Positions 1 to 9,976 of a stretch of DNA of 64,000 nt are shown here, piece after piece. Position numbers and translations under genes: made by a program. Source of the DNA: Cranoglanis bouderius (Eukaryota > Chordata > Actinopteri > Siluriformes > Cranoglanididae); contig CM042547.1 in the NCBI GenBank assembly GCA_023630585.1, forward strand, positions 533,450 through 597,449, read 5' to 3'. Below the pieces are notes generated by a model that saw only the letters and a list, made by a program, of their open reading frames with translations, made no database searches and was not told the DNA's origin. Every line of letters begins with the position of its first letter. Position 1 is the stretch's first letter.

Positions 1-1105
1 ACAATTTTTATTATTATTTTTTTCATTGAAGCAAAAACAGTTACCAAACACCTATCACCCATGTGAAAAACTAATTGCCCCCTTCAACTTAAAATCTGGT
101 TGTGCCACCTTTAGCAGCAATCACTGCAACCAAACACTTCTGATAACTGGAGATCGGACTTTCACTTACTTCTAGGACTAGGACTTACTCCTATGCTTTG
201 GATCATTGTCTTGCTGCATAATCCAGTTGTGCTTGAGTTTCAACTTACAGACTGAAGACCAGACATTCTCCTTTAGGATTTTCTGATAGAGAGCAGAATT
301 CATGTTTCCCTCAATTATTGCGAGTTGCCCAGACCCTGAAGCAGCAAAGCAGCCCCACACCATCACACCGCCACCACCATGCTTGACCGTAGGTATGATG
401 TTCTTTTTGTGGAATTCTGTGTTTGGTGTAACAGATGTAACGGGACCCCTGTCTTCCAAACAGTTCCACTTTCCACTCATCAGTCCACAGAACATTCTCC
501 CAAAAGGTCTGAGGATCATCAAGGTGTGTTTTGGTAAAATTCAGACGAGCCTTAATGTTCTTCTGGGTTAACAGTGGTTTTCACCTCACCACTCCTCCAT
601 GGACGCCATTTTTGCCCAGTGTCTTTCTGATAGTGGAGTCATGAACAGTGACCTTTATTGATGCAAGAGAGGCCTGTAGGTCCTTTGATGTTGCCCTTGG
701 CTCTTTTGTGACTTCCTGGATGAGTCGTTGCTGTGCTCTTGGAGGAATTTTAGGAGGTCGGCCACTTCTGGGAAGGTTCACTACTGTGCCGAGTTTTTCC
801 ATTTGGAGATAATGGCTCTCACTTTGGTTCTTTGGAGTCCCAGAGCCTTTGAAATAGCTTTGTAACCCTTCCCAAACTGATGTATTTCAATCACCTTCTT
901 CCTCATCATTTCTGGAATTGCTTTCAACTTTGGCAGTGTGTTACTGGGTAAGAGCTTTTAACCAACTTCATGCAGTTGAAAAAGTTCTATTTAAGTGTTG
1001 ATTTGATTGAACAGGGTTTGCAGTAATCAGGCCTGGTTGTGTTTAGTCCAGCTGAACCCCATTATGAATGCAGTTTCATAGATTTGGGGAACTACGGGGG
1101 CAAAT
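1..1105 (-). mobile_element. Tc1/mariner copy, family A, cut by window edge
   Basis: Minus-strand transposase remnant: paired-type helix-turn-helix (PRSGRPPKIPPRAQQRLIQ), catalytic-core remnants (VMVWGCFAASGSGQLAIIEG, WIMQQDNDPKH) then a stop after HRSKS. Frames are broken. The element side near 1100 lacks the outer terminal repeat seen in the other copies; the opposite end runs off the window. Confidence 0.85.
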
Positions 1106-1537
1106 ACATTTTTAACAGGTTACAGACACAAACATATTGCTCTTGCATAAATTTCAACTAAAACTTCGCTTCATGCAAATGAAGTATGTGGAGGAAAACG
1201 TAGAGGACAAAATGAGTCAATAGCTACAAGGATGTAGAAACTATGCTGCAAGAAAGTCCGTTATTTGGAAGCCATTGTTTTTGGTGATCGGGTTAGAACT
1301 TTCACGACTCTCGGATCTTTTCTTATGATTCAGGACTACAGCGTATGGGTTGCCTCATGTTCATGCTTCACAAATCGTTCAGTGTTCAGCTGCCTCTTGT
1401 GTATAGTGGATTGTGTGTGTAGGTGGAAGGGTGGGGTTAACATGGAATATAGTATTATTACAAAGAGAAGAGACAAAAATTAATAAACAAGGTATACAAC
1501 ATCACAGGAAGAATATATTATGGTAAACTCATCACCC

Positions 1538-1550
<13 letters not shown>

Positions 1551-1590
<40 letters not shown>
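1551..1590. repeat. (AT)n
   Basis: Pure AT dinucleotide run. Confidence 0.95.
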
Positions 1591-1593
<3 letters not shown>

Positions 1594-1823
1594 CCAAGAA
1601 ATTATTTCAAAGCACAACAAGCAAACCTCTCACTCTGAAGCCAAACAATAACACACAAATCTGCGGTGGCCCCCTGGTCAATTTATTTTTGGCCAGCAGC
1701 AGTCAGCGATAAAGTGAAAGAACAGCACAAGGAATGTCTGTCTGTCAATACCAGGAAAGATCTACACCGTAAATAGCCTTGGGTTCAAATAAAAGTGCTA
1801 AAAAAGACAGATAAGATTCTGCT

Positions 1824-1827
<4 letters not shown>

Positions 1828-1869
<42 letters not shown>
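1828..1869. repeat. Poly(A) run
   Basis: 42 consecutive A. Confidence 0.95.
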
Positions 1870-1871
<2 letters not shown>

Positions 1872-2522
1872 TCAGTATACAGTCAAGAGTGGAAAGAATG
1901 TCTTTCTGTTATTCCATCTGGCCTGCTTTTGTATCCGTATAGTTTGAAACCGAATGCCTGAAAGGAAGGGGAGGAGAAAAAAAAAAAAAAAAAAACAACC
2001 CACAAAGTCGAAAGTCCTTTTCGTAAAATTGAGTTGTATCCAAGTCTTGCTGCTGGCCAAAATTGTTTTCATATTATTGAATTCTTTTCATCATTAATAC
2101 ACACTGATGGAGCTGTAACTCAGTGAACACTGTGAGAACCAACAGACTAGGACTACCCCCAACCCCAAAAAATTTATTTTTCAAAACCAACACTAGATGT
2201 ACATTTCCACATATCTGCTGAGAACTCGGGAGTGAAGAAGAACAGCGCACACATGTTCATGCTAAACTGGTCAGGCTACATTCTGCACAAGTTAACCTTT
2301 TCTGTTTATTATCTGTTTGGCCAAGGTGTCTTATCTACTGTAATCTGATATTTTGTGAATAAAGACTGTTTTAATTTTTAATTTTTTGCACACAGCATTC
2401 GTATCTCTTTGTAAAATTGGGATTTAAACCGCATGGATTTACTTTTATGATGCCTTCATGAACTTTTTCAGAGCTTGATAGTTTTGGTTACTTGACCTGT
2501 AAATGGAGGGATGGGTTTCATT

Positions 2523-2650
2523 AAAAAAAAAAAAAAAAAAAGCCTTCGTTTGTGTTCCGAAGACGAACGAAAGTCTTACGGGTTGGGAACGACATGAGGG
2601 CGAGGAACCGATGACAGGATTTTAATTTCGGGGTGAACTATCCCTTTAAG
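2523..2650 (-). repeat. Interspersed fish repeat with poly(A)/poly(T) side
   Basis: Minus strand starts TTAAAGGGATAGTTCACCCC and ends in CTTCGGAACACAAACGAAGG plus a homopolymer, a pattern seen in many teleost genomes. Confidence 0.55.
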
Positions 2651-3187
2651 CTTCGCACGGACTGTTAAAGGAGCATTATTAAGAGCTTGCCTCATCTTCA
2701 CTCTTGCTTCAGGTTGATCAGATTGGTCTTCTAGAGGAACGCTACAGTAACAGGTGGCCTAGTTTTGTGTTGTGTTTTTTTTTTTTTTTTTTTGTCGAAA
2801 CGCCTCCTCTGGTGTGTATCCTTTCCCACCCCCCTGTTCACCGTGTCCGAGCCACACCACTTTGGCGACGATGACAAAAGGCTCTTCTTCGATCATCAGC
2901 AGTTCACCTTCATGAGACCGGACTTGGGTGTGATGCTCTTGTATTAACACCGGACACTTTTTGCTCTTGGTGCTAAGCCTTTTGTTCCACTGTATGGGAC
3001 CTGAAACATGTTAGAGCCTAAAAATGCCTATTACAAACTACTTAAAAACAACAACAACATCAAACTTTTGGGGCAACAAACTGATACAGATGCAGTTTCA
3101 CACCAATCAGGTCACAAAATAACCACATGTTTCTACTCTGTGTAAAAGTGTAGCGATTTATTCAGTACAGGATGAAGTGAATAGGTT

Positions 3188-3219
<32 letters not shown>

Positions 3220-3231
3220 AATATCGGCGTG

Positions 3232-3245
3232 GTTACCGTAGCAAC
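3232..3245. promoter_or_regulatory. RFX X-box, consensus, next to unassigned CpG block
   Basis: GTTACCGTAGCAAC fits GTNRCC-N2-RGYAAC at every position. It lies between a (TG)n run and the CpG-rich block; which gene it serves is not known. Confidence 0.6.
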
Positions 3246-4030
3246 ACGATCAACACGACTGCACGGCAGATAAAAGCGCATGTTAGACACGCTCATGTCG
3301 CTTCATAATCACATCATCATCATCATCATCATCAGTCTATCTGTAAAATCACCGCCACGGTGTGTCGAAAGGTTCAGAGCTGAATCGCAGAGTATTCCTC
3401 CCAGCTCCACGACTCCGTTCAAACCTACAGATCCACCTCACACCTCTGACTGACAGCGTCTCAGCCGCCCTGGCTTCTCCTTACCTCATGATGATGGTCT
3501 CCTCTGCCGAGCTTCACGCTCCTGGAGAGTTATTTCTAGAAGTCGAAGCGCGCGAGGTTGCTTTACGGCGTCGGAGTTGGGAGAAGTTCGCGCGCCACAA
3601 AGCAGGAGTTAATCAATGGGACGCCGAAGGAGAGAGCGCGAGCCAAAAAAACAAATTACAAATTAAAAAAAATAAAGACACGCACACCGGTCTACATGAT
3701 GTCTCAAAACAACCTGCGTATATCGAGTGAGATAACACGCAAACTGGGAGATTTTTCCGCTTTACTGTTAATGATCAATGCGCCCGAAAAGCGGCGGCGT
3801 GCCGCTGGAGTCCTCGCGCGGCTCCGGGACTGACGCAAGGCTTTTTTTTTTTTTTTTTTTTTTTCCTCTCTCTCTCTTCTTTCTTCTGCGCTACGTAAAA
3901 TACGTAGCAGACGCACAGACGCGCTGGCCACGCCCCCCATGCAAACTCGGGAATAAAGGCGAGTCCTGCAACATGGACGTTACGGGAGGACCAGGCGAGT
4001 AAGCGGTGATGGTGGCGGTGAAATGACGCC
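3246..4030. promoter_or_regulatory. CpG-rich promoter-like block of an unidentified gene
   Basis: CpG-dense sequence in an otherwise AT-rich region. On the minus strand ATCATCATGAG is followed at once by a strong donor GTAAGGAG (exon end 3488), suggesting a first exon that carries the ATG plus two bases; on the plus strand an ATG at 3296 opens only a 52-codon frame. No downstream exon could be joined convincingly. In human, CD164 follows PPIL6 on the same strand, but nothing here resembles CD164. Confidence 0.45.
3890..3908. other. Perfect inverted repeat in the CpG block
   Basis: Two 8-bp arms GCTACGTA / TACGTAGC separated by AAA. Each arm contains a TACGTA core like that bound by PAR-bZIP/NFIL3 proteins (D-box half); function not shown. 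Confidence 0.5.
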
Positions 4031-4149
4031 ACGGTGTGGGCAGCTCTTTAATGAGGAAGATCATTATTTAAAAAAGACATTAGTTACAATCATAAGATTC
4101 CTATTCATCCTTAAAATACTAAAATCACGAGATTCTCAACAACACAAAA

Positions 4150-4330
4150 AAAAGTGTTGATCTCTGTGACTTTAACCGTGGCATGGTTGTTGGTACCAGA
4201 TGGGATGGTGGTGGTCACTAAATCTGTTCCTGGAGATCTACCTTCCTGAAATCGTGCCCACCTGACCATCTAATCACTGCCTTGAGAAGTTCTTGATCAG
4301 CTAAAACAGGCGTGTTAGATTTTGGTTGGA
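4150..4330 (+). repeat. Interspersed repeat
   Basis: Contains TTTAACCGTGGCATGGTTGT and GAGTTTACACAG-type sequence; a related segment lies at 57100-57225. Non-coding. Confidence 0.4.
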
Positions 4331-4384
4331 GATGCACTGTGCTAGAGTTTACACAGAAAAAACCCCACTGAGTATAAGGACAAT

Positions 4385-4490
4385 GGTAGCTATGGTAGTA
4401 TCAGAAGGTTATGAGTTCGAACCCCAGCACCACCACGCTGCCACTGCTGGACCCTTGAGCAAGGCCCTTAACCCTTAACTGCCTTTAAGC
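4385..4490 (+). repeat. tRNA-type SINE fragment
   Basis: B-box-like GAGTTCGAACCCCAGCACC followed by GAGCAAGGCCCTTAACCC, shared with copies at 37.4, 47.3, 47.5, 52.4 and 52.6 kb. Confidence 0.55.
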
Positions 4491-4611
4491 CTCCCACAGC
4501 TGGTGTCATTCCCATGCTTATGAAATCTGGCCTTGACTTCTCTCATCTTCAATCACTAGATTCAGCTAGAAACCTTTTGGTAGCTAATAAATTTTTCTTC
4601 TCAATTTGTTT

Positions 4612-4965
4612 TCCATACAGGGTGGCCAGGGTCCCTGCTTCGATCCTGAGCTCGGGTTACTGTCTGTCCAGATTTCCATGCTCTCCCTGTGTTTCCTCCA
4701 GGTTCTCTGGTTTCATCCCGCTGTCCAAAAATACGGAGGTAGGCGGAATAGATATGATAAAGTGTGAATAGTTAGTGTGTGTGTGTGTGTGTGTGTGTGT
4801 TTGTGTGTGTTTGTGTGTGTGCACAGTACCACCATGATGATCTGGCATTCCATTCAGGGTGAATTGACCCGCCTTGCGCCCAGTGTCTCTGGGATAGGTT
4901 TCAGATTCACCGTCACCCTGACCAGGATACAGATAATGTATTACAGAAAATGAATGAATGTTTTC
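4612..4965 (+). repeat. SINE fragment split by a (GT)n run
   Basis: Shares CCATGCTCTCCCTGTGTTTC and GATCTGGCATTCCATTCAGG-type blocks with the fuller SINE at 51.86-52.17 kb. Confidence 0.5.
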
Positions 4966-5526
4966 CATACATACATTGTACTAGACTGCACTTTTTATGA
5001 CTCCACAATCTACCCATCTCTGTATATGATGCATACAGCATCGATATACATGCAAATACCAACTCTCTGTGTCTCAGCTCTTGGTGTCGTCTTGCCTGAC
5101 TTACATTACATGTCAGTGGACTTTTAGAAATCCCTAAATTCTCTCTGTACATTTTTGGAAAAAAGTAGACCGCTTAAAAAGGGGGACATGATTTTTATAT
5201 TTTAAGTACATAAGTACAATGTAGTCATACTCTAAATTATCTTACTACTATCATTATTATTAGTAATAGTAGTAGTAGTACTAGTAGTAATATAATAGAG
5301 TGTGTTTTTAATAATTAATATAGTGTACAGTGTTCTTCTTCCTCTTTTTTTCTCTTGCCCCAAAAAGAGTATGTGCATGCTAATGATATGGCTATAAAAA
5401 CTGGACTTTGTTTTCCTTATTAATACATATTGGTACACGATCATATTTTAGCGCACGTTATCATGTAGCATCAAAAATGAAATTATTCGTGGGATGAACA
5501 CGCAGACCTCCTTTGGCAAGCAAATA

Positions 5527-5532
5527 TTTATT
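5527..5532 (-). terminator. Poly(A) signal, ppil6
   Basis: AATAAA on the minus strand (plus TTTATT), 178 bp after the ppil6 stop codon. Confidence 0.5.
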
Positions 5533-5709
5533 CTGCTATCCTTTGAAGATCGAAACAGCTCGAAATGTTTATGGCTGAAGTTTAAGTCACTTGTTTCAAA
5601 CAATGTAAAATAGCTGAGTAAAATACAAAAACGTCTACAGACAATTTTAAGATACCGGAGGGACACAAGTGAAATGTTTTCTTTTGAAATCTTACACCAT
5701 GAAAGTCAA

Positions 5710-7698
5710 TCAAGGATCAAATATTCCACATGTGACTATCTTGCAGTCTTGTTTAGGCCTTTCGTTATAAGTGGGCACCTCTTCTAGTCTCCTAAGAACC
5801 TCTGTGCCTTCAACAACTTGCCTGAGGGAGAGAGGAAAATACAACACTGAGAAAAATACAAAGGCTGTATTTCTTTTCTTTTTTTCCCCCTTTCTTTCTT
5901 TTAAAAATATAAATAAATAAATAGGTGTTAAATATAAAGTATTTCTATTATGTAGTTCTCTAATTATAGTATTTTCAGCTCCATGGTTCTGAATTCTTGC
6001 ACGGGATTCTTAAAAGGTCATTTATGTCGTGGGACAAAGAAAGTACATCCTTCAATTCTATGTTTTTATTTATCAGCACCTAAATAACATTTGTGTGGCC
6101 CTCACCAACTTCTATAAACAAACAAATAACCTCACAGATTTCAATATGCATTCATTCTTTTCCCAAAAAGTGAACCAACATTCAGAAACCAGGTGGGGAA
6201 AAATACGTACACCCTATAAAAACCTAGTAACATGTAGAAAAAACATTTATTTTCTTCTTTAACCCCTCAGATGTTGATTTGCTGCTGTGATTGGGATCAT
6301 TGTCCGGTTGCATGACCCAATTTCAGCCCAGCTTAAGCTGCTGGACAGATGGCCTCACATTTGTCTCATGAATATTCTGGTATAAAGTGGAGTTCATTGT
6401 TGTTTCAACGACTGCAAGTATCCCAGGTCCTGTGGCTGCAAAACAAGCCCAAATCATCACCCCGCCACCACCGTGCTTCACAGCTGGTATGAGGTGTTTA
6501 TGGTGATGATATGATATCATGATGAGCAAATATCTCATTGTGGTTTGGTCATGCTGCCATATTCTTTTTGGAAAGAAGGGGCTTTTCCCTAGCCATGCGT
6601 CCATGAAAGCCATACTTGTTGAATCTTTTTCATGAGTCTTAAACAGTCTGACCTTTGGACTGAATTTGCTGGGATCGCCCACTCCTGGGATGATTTTTCA
6701 AGATGACTGTCTTGAAGGATCTCCATTTCATTAGTGACACCTGGCTGCTAATTACTCTGTTAATGATTGTGGAAGTAGGAAGAGTGTACTTATTTTTTTC
6801 CACCTGGTTTCTGAATGCTGGTTTATTTCTTGGGAAAAAATGACTACATATTGAAATCTGGTATGTTTTGTGAAGTGCTTCTGAAATTGTAGAAGATGAA
6901 ACCAGTTCCCCACCCTGATGTGGTATATGAGCTGAAACACCTACCCAAAGGCCACATATTTTTTGTCCATCCACAGGGCTGGCTGTAGTGTGATGTAGAA
7001 CTGAGAGCTGTTAGTGTGGGGACCTTGGTTGGCCATGCCCAGGATGCCTCGCTTGTTGTGAGACACAGAGAAATTCTCATCTACGAAAAGGGCATCAGTT
7101 GCTGATTATATGATCAGCATTGTTTCCATACAAATATTCTACGAATTTTACATAGATTTCTGGACAATGTGCTTTCTTAAGCTAACTCTATTCGAATAGT
7201 TTAAAGAGGATGCAGCAAGGTGCCACAGACAAAAGAGACTGGAACCATTAGAGAGCATTCTGTTAAACACTTTGCCACCTATGCCAGAGCTAAAACTTTG
7301 CCTGTGATATATAGTGACATTTTTATTTATTTTTGGTGTTGCTATTAATGTTTTCTTATATGCAAAATCAAGCAGAAACCCAGTTATAGCAAAATATTTA
7401 CTTGCTACTTGTATTTTAGATACGAGTTATCATAGTGTCTAGTTATTGTACGTTTTTAAAGGTTTGTGACCAAATGCTGCATGGACAATAATCCTGTACC
7501 TTCAAATGTTGGACCATAGATGGACTCCCCACCATCACCTCTGCTTTGTCCTGTAATGTCTGTAATACAGGCAAAAAAAATCTCATTCTAATAATCTAAT
7601 TGATCCGCTGAGACATTTTTACCTATTTTGTTTTGCAATGGAGGTACAAGTCTAATGTGGCTAATGAGTAATGGAAGTCTGCTTCATCCATCTTGACG

Positions 7699-7752
<54 letters not shown>

Positions 7753-9668
7753 AGTATAGTACCTCCTCCCTGCACCCAGCCATTAGGCACTACTCTGTTA
7801 AATAAGGAGTCCTTATAGCAAAGTGTGAGATCGCTTCGAGAGGTGCCTGCCTCTCCAGTGCACAGGGCTTTAAAGTTTTCACATGTCTTTGGACACAGAT
7901 CTGAGAAGAGCTGAGGAAAACACAAACATCTTAATCAGGACGCACTAATACAGTATGACAGGGATTGTTCGGATTCAGTTAACCCTTAAGTAGACCTTAC
8001 CTCAAACAGTATTCGCCCAGCTGCCTCGCCTCCAATCACAACATCCATATAAACAAATATATGCTGTAGAGATAGATGGCAAGCATGAGTAAGGGCATAC
8101 TACTGTATTAAATAATATAGCAAGATATTACACCACTGCCCTCTACTGTTTCAACATATGCTACTTACAGCTGGTGTGAAAGGCGTATTGTTGATTAAAG
8201 ATAAATTGACTAGGATTTCTTATTAAACATTAATTATTTAATTAATTATTAAACACTCTGACAAACTTGTATTACAGACAGTGCTCAGAATCGACTGAAA
8301 ATTCAGCCACAAAAAAGCATTATGAAATGAATCCGCGCTGTGGAGAAGGCGCGGCAAAACCAACAGTACGTAGATTGCAGCAGCGTCAGGGAGTGTCGCT
8401 GCACCGCCTGGTGTACATGTCACAATATCACTTTTATTATTCTCCAATTGAACCCTTTCTCGCACTTAGTGGACATTTACGATCAGCGTAAACAAATCAA
8501 TTATTTTATCGCCGAAAGTCTGTTGTAAGATTAGTCAGGACGCTGTTGGGTTTCTGTGTGTTGAGTATCGTGACTCTGTGTTTAGCTGCTGGTTAGCAGG
8601 GCAATGGGGAAGGTAACACAATAACACTGGTACAGAGATAATACAGACAGCACAACTAAAGCTTTTTTGATATTAGAACACTGTACACTTGAAATTCCAT
8701 TTTTTAGCGCTATATATATATATATATAGATATAGATAGATAGATATAGATATAGATATTCTAATCTTTTCAAATAACTTAGGATGTAATATCAAGCATA
8801 GCGTTCCCATTGGGCAATTCAGACTAATTTTAGTAGCATTCTTATGCTGTCCTTTTGTTCATACACTATATGGCCAAAAGTATGTGGACACCTTAATAGT
8901 GAACATCCCATTCCATAAGCATGGACAATAATATTCAGCTATTCCCACTTTAACCTCCGCTCTTCTGCGAAGGCTTTCCACTACATTTTGGAACGTGGCT
9001 GTGGGGATTTTCACCCACAAGAGCTCAAGAGTTTAGGCACTGATGTTGGGCGAGAAGGTCTGGCATGGAGCTGGCGTCTGATTGTTCAGTGGGTTTGAGG
9101 TCAGAGCTCTGTGCAGGTCACCGGAGTTATTCTTCACGGGTCTTTATGGAGATCACTTTTATGGAGTGCCCCTTAGTGTATATTTGAGTTTTATCTTTCA
9201 CTGACACCCGAATGCCAGTTTGTTGGTGATGGGGAACTCTGTAAGTCTGGAAGTGGTGTAGTGTGCACCTCTGAGTGCACTTACCCCTGTGCTGTGCAGG
9301 TGTTGAGTGTAACACTCCTGGGCGAGAGCCGCATACAGTGCTTGTGGACGGTAGAAGGTGAACGTCCAGTGTTTCTCTGCCCAACTGCACAGCTGCTTCT
9401 CATCACCCAGCAAACTCCCGCTCACAAAGCACACCACATTACCGGGGTACTGCCACATCTCCCCCCTGAGCTCCTGTAACCACAAGACGGCCGTCACATT
9501 AACCCTAACCCTAGGGACTTCATGATCTAAATTAACATTAAATGCATAAAGATGAGAGAACCTTACCTTTCTTTTATTCGTTATATAGACATGCCAGTCA
9601 TTTTCAAGCAACGGCCGAATGATGGGGTCAGCAAATGAAGTTGGGAATTTTTGTTTCAGTCCCTGTGT

Positions 9669-9724
<56 letters not shown>

Positions 9725-9883
9725 TGAAATGAATAAATAAACACTTTTTTTGTCAGTTACAGACGTGAAACTAACCACAGATTCACAGATTCACAGAATA
9801 ATTACCAGGGCAATACTTTTAGCCGCATGAAAATGATGCGTTTTTAACAAACCAACAATTTCCAACTGTATTTCAAACGCCAT
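5710..9883 (-). CDS. ppil6: PPIL6: cyclophilin-type peptidyl-prolyl isomerase-like 6, complete, 8 exons
   Basis: Exons, in transcript order: 9883-9806, 9662-9567, 9473-9285, 8063-8001, 7910-7763, 7559-7500, 7080-6945, 5821-5710; all junctions are GT-AG and phase is continuous (882 nt, 293 codons plus TGA; human protein about 311). Residues 1-121 are the PPIL6-specific N-terminal part (LRGEMWQYPG, FVSGSLLGDE); about 122-290 form the cyclophilin domain (CPKTCENF, FNRVVPNGWVQGGD, GILGMANQG, SSQFYITLQ). Arg181, Gln189 and Trp248 match cyclophilin A Arg55, Gln63 and Trp121, but Phe60, Met61 and His126 are replaced by Gly, Trp and Tyr, so isomerase activity is doubtful. Family knowledge: a little-studied cyclophilin linked to ciliated cells. 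An X-box-like site and a CRE lie just upstream. Intron 7 holds a Tc1 remnant, intron 3 a MITE, and a (CA)n tract follows the exon 5 donor. Identification is firm; function is inference. Confidence 0.93.
6136..6859 (-). mobile_element. Tc1/mariner remnant, family C, in ppil6 intron 7
   Basis: Inverted ends of about 70 bp (AGATTTCAATATG... at both edges, including CATTCAGAAACCAGGTGG). Minus-strand transposase pieces: GGGGVMIWACFAATGPGIL and LKNHPRSGRSQQIQ. The left arm may extend to about 6020. Confidence 0.75.
7699..7750. repeat. (GT)n beside ppil6 exon 5 donor
   Basis: Starts about 12 nt into intron 5 and reads as (CA)n on the transcript strand. Confidence 0.9.
8865..9175 (+). mobile_element. 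MITE-like element in ppil6 intron 3
   Basis: Starts ACACTATATGGCCAAAAGTA, a terminus common to a Tc1-related MITE group of fish genomes; no open frame; right end decayed. Confidence 0.6.
9669..9722. repeat. (TAA)n in ppil6 intron 1
   Basis: Trinucleotide run just before the exon 2 acceptor on the transcript strand. Confidence 0.9.
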
Positions 9884-9932
9884 GTTTAACTACTGCGCGT
9901 CCAAATGAACCGGCTAGTAAACAAGCCGGGCG

Positions 9933-9946
9933 GTTTCTATGGTAAC
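9933..9946. promoter_or_regulatory. RFX X-box-like site, ppil6 promoter
   Basis: GTTTCTATGGTAAC has a perfect right half (GGTAAC) and a left half with two mismatches, with the usual 2-bp spacer. It is 50 bp upstream of the ppil6 ATG. Confidence 0.6.
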
Positions 9947-9968
9947 CGGGAGCCCTGGCGCGCTAAGA

Positions 9969-9976
9969 TGACGTCA
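9969..9976. promoter_or_regulatory. CRE-type palindrome upstream of ppil6
   Basis: Full TGACGTCA site 86 bp upstream of the start codon in a CpG-rich stretch (9890-10015) that ends in a (GC)n run. Confidence 0.55.

Larger units (their letters stand above)
1106..2522. other. Non-coding stretch, no gene seen
   Basis: AT-rich sequence with an (AT)n and poly(A) run. A plus-strand AATAAA at about 2358 in a 3'-UTR-like context hints at a transcript end, but no coding exon was found upstream. Confidence 0.3.

Noticed and set aside
3362..3730. 122-codon plus-strand open frame in the CpG block
   Set aside because: No recognisable domain, overlapping frames on both strands, and no splice-linked neighbour; likely chance openness in GC-rich DNA.
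4385..4490. Possible tRNA gene
   Set aside because: A B-box-like stretch exists but no cloverleaf; the flanking body is shared with other copies, so it is a SINE.
8582..8773. Small minus-strand frame with Tyr-Ile runs
   Set aside because: Arises from the TA/GATA microsatellite in ppil6 intron 3.
9500..9516. Telomere-like AACCCTAACCCTA in ppil6 intron 2
   Set aside because: Only about two repeat units, too short to call an interstitial telomere tract.
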